A stretch of DNA of 12,325 nucleotides from an uncultured Holophagaceae bacterium (GTDB lineage Bacteria > Acidobacteriota > Holophagae > Holophagales > Holophagaceae): positions 1 to 12,325 of the forward strand of contig CAIYNT010000004.1 in assembly GCA_903927605.1 (NCBI GenBank), given 5' to 3'. The notes under the pieces are model-generated. The model did not search any database, had not been told where the DNA came from, and saw nothing but the letters and a program-made list of their open reading frames with translations. Below are positions 7,477-12,325 of the stretch, one piece after another; the first letter of the stretch is position 1, and each line of letters begins with the position of its first letter. The position numbers and the translations under genes are program-made.

Positions 7477-10218
7477 CTAGACGACCTTGGAGATGCGGAT
7501 GGCGCACTTCTTGTAGTCCGTTTCCTTGGAGATCGGGCAGGTGGCGTCCAGCGTCACTTTGTTGATGAAGACGCCTTCGTCGAACCAGGGCACGTAGACA
7601 AGTCCCCGGGGCACCTTGTTCCGGCCCCCCAGGGTGACCCGGGCCTGGATCTTCCCGCGCCGGGATTCGATCCAGGCGAGGTCGCCCGCCTGGAGTCCGC
7701 GCTTGTCCGCGTCCTTGGCGTGCATGAAGAGCAGGGCTTCCGGCACCGCGGCATGAAGCTGGGGCACCCGCCGGGTCATGGAACCCGAATGCCAGTGTTC
7801 CAGCACCCGCCCCGTGCAGAGCCACAGGTCGTAGGTGGCGTCCGGCGACTCCGGCGGCGCCTGCCAGGGGCGGAAGAAGATCTTCGCCTTGCCCGGCAGC
7901 GCCTTGAGCTCCCCGGGCTTGGGCCCGTCGAGGTCGCCGGTGGGCAGCTTCTTCATGGCCGGGCCGTAGAAATCAATGCCGGAGCCCTTCTTCGCATACG
8001 GATCGTACTGGTCGTTGAAGCGCCAGAGCGTCTCCTTGCCGTCCACCACGGGCCAGCGGAGACCGGACACCTCCCGGCGGAAGTACACGTCGAAGGGCGC
8101 CAGGTCGTGGCCATGCCCCAGCCCGAAGCGCCGATACTCCTCGAACAGCGCCTTCTCCGGGAACCACTTGAGGCCGGCGTGGGTGGCGGTGGAGTTCGGT
8201 TTGCCCCAGGCCACGGGATCGGGCCAGGCGAACTTCCTGGCCTCGGGGGTGGCGAACAGCACCTCGTAGAGCGTGCTGTCCGGTTTGTAGCCCAGCGCCG
8301 CCACGGCCGGGAGGACCGTCGGCAGCTTGCCCTTCTCGTAGCCCTCGGCGTCCAGGCCTGGCACCGGCTGCTCGCCCCACACTTCCGCCAGGGTGAAGCG
8401 CTTCGAGAACTCCAGCATCTGCCACACGTCGCTGCGGGCTTCTCCGGGAGGCAGCACCACCTGGCGCCACAGCTGGGTCCGTCGTTCCGAGTTCCCGTAG
8501 CCGCCCCACTTCTCGTAGATCATCGCCGAAGGCAGGATCAGGTCCGCCACCTTGGAGGACAGGGTCGGGTAGACATCCGACACCACGATGAAGTTGTCGA
8601 GCTTGCGGGCGGCCTCGATCCAGTGGTTGGCATTGGCCGTGGACTGGAAGGGATTGGTGACCTGGATCCAGAGCCAGCGGACCTTGCCATCCTCCAGGTC
8701 GCGCATCATCTGGACGATGTGGCTGCCGATCTTCGGGTTGAGGGTGTTGTGCGGCAGGTTCCAGATCTCCTCCGCGTGCTTGCGGTGGGCCGGGTCGTCC
8801 ACGCTCATGTCCGCAGGCAGACGATGAGAAAAAGTGCCGACCTCCCGGGCCGTGCCGCAGGCCGAGGGCTGGCCGGTCAGGGAGAAGGCCCCCGCGCCGG
8901 GCCGGGCCTGCTTGCCCGTGAGCAGGTGCAGCATGTAGGCCTGCTCGTTCACCCAGGTGCCGCGGGTGTGCTGGTTGAAGCCCATGGTCCAGTAGGAGAC
9001 CTGCTTCCGGGCGGGATTCGCATAGTCGTCGGCGAGCTGCTGCAGCTTGGCCTTGAAGGCCTCCAGGGGCTCGTCCGGATCGCCCTTCGCCAGGGCCGCC
9101 ACAAAGTCGAGGGTGTAGGGTTCCAGCCCCTTCTGGAAGTCCTCGAAGGAGATCAGCCAGTGCCGCTGGGGGCTGCCGGAAGCCGACTGGGGCTGCTCGT
9201 GCCGGGCCGCGGGATCCAGACCCCGGGCGATGGCCTCCTCCTTGGTGAGCACCACGGTCTTCTGCCGGGCCTGGGTGTCCTTCTCGGCGGCGTAGGCCTT
9301 GATCGAATCCTCCCGCAGGCCGAACCCGATGTCCGTCGGGCCGGCGGCGAAGACGCAGTGCTTGGCCACGAAGTCCTGGTCCATGGCGCCGCGCTTCACC
9401 ACTTCCCGCGCCAGATAGTTCCAGATGGCCAGGTCCGTATTTGGCTTGAAGACGATCTCCACGTCCGCGCCTTCCGAAGTGGCATTGGCGTAGGTGGTGA
9501 GATTGAAGATCCGGTAGCTGGGCCGCCGGAGCCGCTCGTCGATGATGCGCGCCCAGAGCATGGGATGCATCTCGGCCATGTTGGCGCCCCAGGTCACCAC
9601 CGTGTCCGTGAGCTCGATGTCGTCGTAGCAGCCGGCAGGCTCGTCGATGCCGAAGGTCTGCATGAAGGCCGTCACCGCGGAGGCCATGCAGTGGCGCGCA
9701 TTGGGGTCGAGGTTGTTGGAACGCCAGCCGGCCTTCACCAGCTTCACGGCGGCGTAGCCCTCCTGGATGGTGTACTGGCCGGAGCCCATGACCGCGACCC
9801 CGGTGGGGCCCAGCGCCCCGTGGGCCCGGGACCACTGCTGCTTCATGACGTCGAAGGCCTCCGTCCAGGACACCTCCTCGAACTCACCCTGCTTGTCGAA
9901 CTTCCCGTTCTTCTTGCGCAGCAGGGGGCGCTTCAGCCGGTCCTCGCCGTAGAGGATCTGCGCGCAGGCATAGCCCTTGGCGCAGAGCAGGCCGCGGTTC
10001 ACGGGATTCTGCAGGTCCCCCTTCACGGCCATCACCCGACCGTCCTTGGAGGCGATGCGGATCCCACAGCCCGTGCCGCAGAACCGGCACACCCCCCGTT
10101 CCCAATTCCAGCCTTTGGCTTCGGGTGGGAGGGCCGCCAGGGGCAGGCCCGTGGCGCCGATGGCGGCAGTGGTGAAACCGGCCTTCAGGAACGTCCGACG
10201 GTTGAGCTTCAAGGTCAT
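7477..10218 (-). CDS. napA: Periplasmic nitrate reductase, catalytic molybdoprotein
   Basis: Reduces nitrate to nitrite in the periplasm using a molybdenum bis-MGD cofactor and one [4Fe-4S] cluster. The 913-residue protein begins with a twin-arginine signal ([10 protein letters not shown], residues 6-15), so it is exported folded. The cluster cysteines are C44, C47 and C51 (CRFCGTGC) plus C79 (GLLCAKG). The molybdenum ligand is C177 in ARHCMAS. It is about 85 residues longer than E. coli NapA (828); part of the surplus is an insert around 298-352 ([14 protein letters not shown] onward), like the long NapA of epsilonproteobacteria. Start ATG 10218 has GGAGG 5 bases upstream. napB follows directly. 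No napD, napC, napG, napH or napF lies in the window. A formate dehydrogenase is ruled out by the NapB partner and ARHCMAS. Confidence 0.96.
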   Translation of the reverse strand: MTLKLNRRTFLKAGFTTAAIGATGLPLAALPPEAKGWNWERGVCRFCGTGCGIRIASKDGRVMAVKGDLQNPVNRGLLCAKGYACAQILYGEDRLKRPLLRKKNGKFDKQGEFEEVSWTEAFDVMKQQWSRAHGALGPTGVAVMGSGQYTIQEGYAAVKLVKAGWRSNNLDPNARHCMASAVTAFMQTFGIDEPAGCYDDIELTDTVVTWGANMAEMHPMLWARIIDERLRRPSYRIFNLTTYANATSEGADVEIVFKPNTDLAIWNYLAREVVKRGAMDQDFVAKHCVFAAGPTDIGFGLREDSIKAYAAEKDTQARQKTVVLTKEEAIARGLDPAARHEQPQSASGSPQRHWLISFEDFQKGLEPYTLDFVAALAKGDPDEPLEAFKAKLQQLADDYANPARKQVSYWTMGFNQHTRGTWVNEQAYMLHLLTGKQARPGAGAFSLTGQPSACGTAREVGTFSHRLPADMSVDDPAHRKHAEEIWNLPHNTLNPKIGSHIVQMMRDLEDGKVRWLWIQVTNPFQSTANANHWIEAARKLDNFIVVSDVYPTLSSKVADLILPSAMIYEKWGGYGNSERRTQLWRQVVLPPGEARSDVWQMLEFSKRFTLAEVWGEQPVPGLDAEGYEKGKLPTVLPAVAALGYKPDSTLYEVLFATPEARKFAWPDPVAWGKPNSTATHAGLKWFPEKALFEEYRRFGLGHGHDLAPFDVYFRREVSGLRWPVVDGKETLWRFNDQYDPYAKKGSGIDFYGPAMKKLPTGDLDGPKPGELKALPGKAKIFFRPWQAPPESPDATYDLWLCTGRVLEHWHSGSMTRRVPQLHAAVPEALLFMHAKDADKRGLQAGDLAWIESRRGKIQARVTLGGRNKVPRGLVYVPWFDEGVFINKVTLDATCPISKETDYKKCAIRISKVV

Positions 10219-10310
10219 GGCGACCTCCGGGGAGATAAATTAGGATACTATAGTCCGAAAATAATCAAAAAATGATGACGTAGCCATCGGGAATGATGCT
10301 CGCGTCGGTC
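10219..10310 (-). promoter_or_regulatory. Upstream region of napA
   Basis: An AT-rich stretch upstream of napA. On the - strand a -10-like TATAGT (10252-10247) lies about 29 bases before the ATG, but no good -35 box sits at the right distance, which would suit an activator-dependent promoter. A TTGAT half-site (10268-10264) is present, but no complete FNR-type dyad was found. Confidence 0.35.
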
Positions 10311-10448
10311 TCAGGAGACCAGGTAGAACAGCGTGGGCACGGTGACCAGGCTGAACAGGGTGGACAGGAAGACCGCCTGGGCCGCCACCACGAAGGAGCT
10401 GGGTGGCCTCACCAGGTAGGACGAATGGAGTTGTGTGCCCTCTTTGGG
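10311..10448 (-). pseudogene. C-terminal stub of an AEC-family transporter
   Basis: The reverse strand is open for 45 codons between an upstream TGA (10451-10449) and a TGA at 10313-10311. Its last 30 or so residues, including FVVAAQAVFLSTLFSLVTVP then TLFYLVS, match what I know of the final helix of auxin efflux carrier (AEC) family permeases, where AAQAVFLSTLLSL is a recurring pattern. There is no start codon with a ribosome site, and neighbouring frames upstream show no further AEC sequence, so this looks like a remnant whose body was deleted or replaced. The join probably lies near 10420-10450. It is too short for a working transporter. The family call rests on one helix and is moderate. 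Confidence 0.5.
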
Positions 10449-10577
10449 TCAGCCTGGTCTGATGGCGAGAGCCCCGAGCTGGTTCCCTGATCCTGGGGCT
10501 GCCGCCAGAATGTGCGGTGTCCAGGTCTCGGTCCCGGCAGCGGGCGCGGGGGTGGATAGGCTGATGGGGGAGGCCCC
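10449..10577. other. Non-coding stretch before the ABC genes
   Basis: No convincing gene on either strand. A weak inverted repeat AGCCCC (10470-10475) / GGGGCT (10495-10500) is visible. A strong ribosome site, GGGGGAGG (10566-10573), ends 4 bases before the ABC start. No clear promoter was recognised. Confidence 0.4.
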
Positions 10578-11234
10578 ATGCTCTTGCAGGCCCACGGGAT
10601 CGTGAAGCGGTATGGAACCCGGACGGTGCTTGGCGGGCTGGACCTGGAGGTGAAGGCCGGGGAGCGGGTGGCCCTGCTGGGGCCCTCCGGCTGTGGCAAG
10701 AGCACCCTCCTGAACCTGCTGGGGGGCCTGGATCGCCCGGACGCGGGCAGCCTGTTCTTCCAGGGGGAGGATCTCGCCCTGGCCCGGCCCGCGCGGCTGG
10801 CGGAGCTGCGCCGGGAGAAGATCGGAACGATCTTCCAGTTCTTCCATCTCATCCCCAGCCTCACCGCCCGCGAGAACGTCGAACTGCCGCTGCGGCTGCT
10901 GCGGCGCCAGGGCATCCGCGGCCGGGCCCAGGAGCTGCTCGACGCCGTCGGGATGGTCTCCCGGTCCGAAGCCTGGCCCGCAGAGCTGAGCGGCGGTGAG
11001 ATGCAGCGCATCGCCGTCGCCCGCGCCCTGGCGGCGGCCCCGGCCCTCCTGCTGGCGGACGAGCCCACGGGCAACCTGGACCTGTAAGCCGGGGCGGCGG
11101 TGTTGGCGCTGCTGGCCGCCCTCAGCGAGCGGGAAGGCGCGGCGCTGGTGCTGGTCACCCACTCTGAAACCGCCGCCGCCATCTGCCATCGGCGGCGGCG
11201 TCTGGTCGACGGCCAGCTGCAGGGGGAACCTTGA
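10578..11234 (+). pseudogene. ABC exporter ATPase (MacB/LolD type) interrupted by in-frame TAA
   Basis: An ATP-binding subunit of the MacB/LolD/DevA class. Walker A GPSGCGKST is at 35-43, the Q-loop glutamine is Q87 (FQFFHLIPS), the signature LSGGEMQR is at 137-144, Walker B LLLADEP is at 157-163, and NLD of the D-loop is at 166-168. Codon 170 (11085-11087) is TAA, so translation stops after 169 residues. Without any frame change the sequence goes on as AGAAVLALLAALSEREGAAL, then VLVTHSET with the H-loop histidine (His195) and RRLVDGQL, to a TGA at 11234, giving the family length of about 218. The missing tail would remove the H-loop needed for ATP hydrolysis, so the short product should be inactive. 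CAA to TAA is the simplest origin; a sequencing error is possible. The normal stop overlaps the permease start. Confidence 0.85.
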
Positions 11235-12325
11235 GCTGGCTGGCCTGGCGCGTCATCGTCCGGGCCCTGTTCCTGGAGCGGGGCCGCGCCCTGCTCTCCA
11301 TCGGCGCCGTGGCCCTGGGCGTCTCCGTCTTCCTGGCCATCCGCCTCGCCAATGCCTCCGCCGTCGCCAGCTTCGAGGGCTTCACCCAGGGGGTCGGCCA
11401 GGGGGCGGATTTGGTCCTCCGCGCCGAAGGCGGCGCTCTGCAGGAGGCGGACCTGGGCCGCCTGCATGAACTCATGGATGTGGCCTGGGTCCGCCCGGTG
11501 CTGGAGGGCAGCTTCACGCGCCTGCCGTCCCAGGAGGGCTTCGTGTTGGTGGGCGTGGATCTCCTGGGCCTCGAGGATGCCCCTGCGCTCTCCGCCGCGG
11601 AAGTGCCCGCCCTGGATCCCCGCGCTGGCGAAGCCTTCCTCGCCAGCCTCCAGGATCCCGATGCGGTCCTGATCTCCGCCGCCCTGGCCCGGGCGGAGGG
11701 GCTCAGGCCAGGGGCCCTGCTGGAGGGGGTGATGGATGACCGCATCCGGCGCCTGAAGGTGGCCGCGATCGTTCCGGACCTGCCCCGGCGGCCCGCCCTG
11801 CAGCGACACCTGCTGGTGATGGACCTGCCCGCGGCCCAGGCGCTCCTGCACCGGGACGGCGAGCTGGATCGCGTGGAGTTCGGCTGCCGCCCGGGGCACA
11901 CGCCTGCTGAGTTGGAGACCGCGCTGCGGGCCCTGGCCCGGCCGGGCTGGGTGCTCGAGGCCCCGGAGCAGCGGGCCGAGAGCGGCCGCACCATGAGCGC
12001 CGCCTTCCGGTTCAACCTGGAAGTGCTGAGCCTCATCGCTCTCGCCGTGGGCGGCTACCTGCTCTTCCAGGCCTTCGACGCCGCCGTGAGTCGGCGCCGC
12101 GAGACTTGGGCCACCCTGCGCGCCCTCGGCCTCGGGGCAGGGCACCTGCGGGCCCTGGTGCTCGGGGAAGCCGTCCTGGTGGGCCTGGTGGGGAGCGCCC
12201 TCGGCGTGCTGCTGGGCTGGGCCTTGGCCCAGGGCGCGGTGCAGGCCGTCAGCCGCACGGTGGCGGTGCTCTATGGGCCCAGCGCCGCCACCGGCGCCGC
12301 CCTGGGGGCCACCGCCGCCGGGTGG
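11231..12325 (+). CDS. MacB/FtsX-like ABC transporter permease, 3' end outside window
   Basis: The frame is open from a TTG at 11231 to the window edge (365 codons). It starts inside the stop of the ATPase frame (TTGA, 4-bp overlap) with AGGGGG just upstream, the usual coupling of such pairs. After SWLAWRVIVRALFLERGR comes a first membrane segment (about 20-38, LLSIGAVALGVSVFLAI), then an extracytoplasmic domain of roughly 210 residues like MacB periplasmic core domains. A second helix lies at about 262-282 (LSLIALAVGGYLLFQAF), then the FtsX signature with RRRETWATLRALGLG, and a third at about 308-335. Length and layout fit either a single or a double FtsX-domain permease. Partners of this class export lipoproteins, peptides or drugs; no substrate can be named. 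Confidence 0.85.
   Translation, partial: MSWLAWRVIVRALFLERGRALLSIGAVALGVSVFLAIRLANASAVASFEGFTQGVGQGADLVLRAEGGALQEADLGRLHELMDVAWVRPVLEGSFTRLPSQEGFVLVGVDLLGLEDAPALSAAEVPALDPRAGEAFLASLQDPDAVLISAALARAEGLRPGALLEGVMDDRIRRLKVAAIVPDLPRRPALQRHLLVMDLPAAQALLHRDGELDRVEFGCRPGHTPAELETALRALARPGWVLEAPEQRAESGRTMSAAFRFNLEVLSLIALAVGGYLLFQAFDAAVSRRRETWATLRALGLGAGHLRALVLGEAVLVGLVGSALGVLLGWALAQGAVQAVSRTVAVLYGPSAATGAALGATAAGW

Noticed and set aside
7466..7825. Upstream extension of the napB frame into napA
   Set aside because: The NapB signal peptide and ribosome site lie at 7465; the upstream part is merely another frame of napA.
7720..10275. Very long open frame (851 codons) on the + strand opposite napA
   Set aside because: It lies wholly antisense to a motif-perfect napA, is low-complexity in composition (rich in Gly, Arg, His, Leu), and shows no domain. 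Such frames are expected opposite GC-rich genes with strong third-position bias.
10240..10290. FNR box upstream of napA
   Set aside because: Only a TTGAT half-site is present on the - strand; the partner half and the usual distance to the -10 element are missing.
10409..12145. 578-codon open frame on the - strand opposite the ABC genes
   Set aside because: Antisense to the ATPase and permease, whose motifs are clear on the + strand; the predicted protein is low-complexity and has no family likeness.

Overview
The window is GC-rich, densely coded bacterial DNA that reads as a chromosome. A three-subunit proton-translocating transhydrogenase, a long-form NapA with NapB, FG-GAP/VCBS repeats and GC-rich codon use together suggest an anaerobic or facultative respirer, perhaps Acidobacteriota of the Holophaga/Geothrix type. 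That placement is inference from gene content only; no rRNA or marker gene is present.

Layout. 1-788 (+): 3' end of a gene made of about 50-residue calcium-loop (FG-GAP/VCBS) repeats. 800-866: a strong hairpin and a pair of 17-bp repeats between convergent genes. 858-3810 (-): a three-gene operon for NAD(P) transhydrogenase (alpha1, alpha2, beta) with 4-bp gene overlaps. 3811-4019: AT-rich divergent control region. 4020-5193 (+): a papain-like cysteine peptidase, then a small exported NTF2/SnoaL-like protein. 5215-6087 (-): a radical SAM protein, divergent from a DltE-like short-chain dehydrogenase (6194-6958, +) that lacks the usual catalytic tyrosine. 7010-10218 (-): napA-napB, the periplasmic nitrate reductase and its diheme cytochrome. 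10311-10448 (-): the C-terminal stub of what looks like an AEC-family transporter. 10578-12325 (+): an ABC exporter ATPase interrupted by an in-frame TAA, and the start of its MacB/FtsX-like permease, which runs off the window.

How the genes fit together. Transhydrogenase (proton-motive force to NADPH) and NapAB (periplasmic nitrate reduction) are energy and redox functions. The rest are single accessory genes with no evident common pathway. The right end (AEC stub, broken ATPase) looks like a rearranged or decaying patch.

I found no convincing new multigene system. The points most worth a second look are the nonsense codon in the ABC ATPase, the Tyr-to-Ser change in the dehydrogenase, the transporter stub beside the ABC genes, and the alternating repeat architecture with a 124-bp exact duplication at the left edge.
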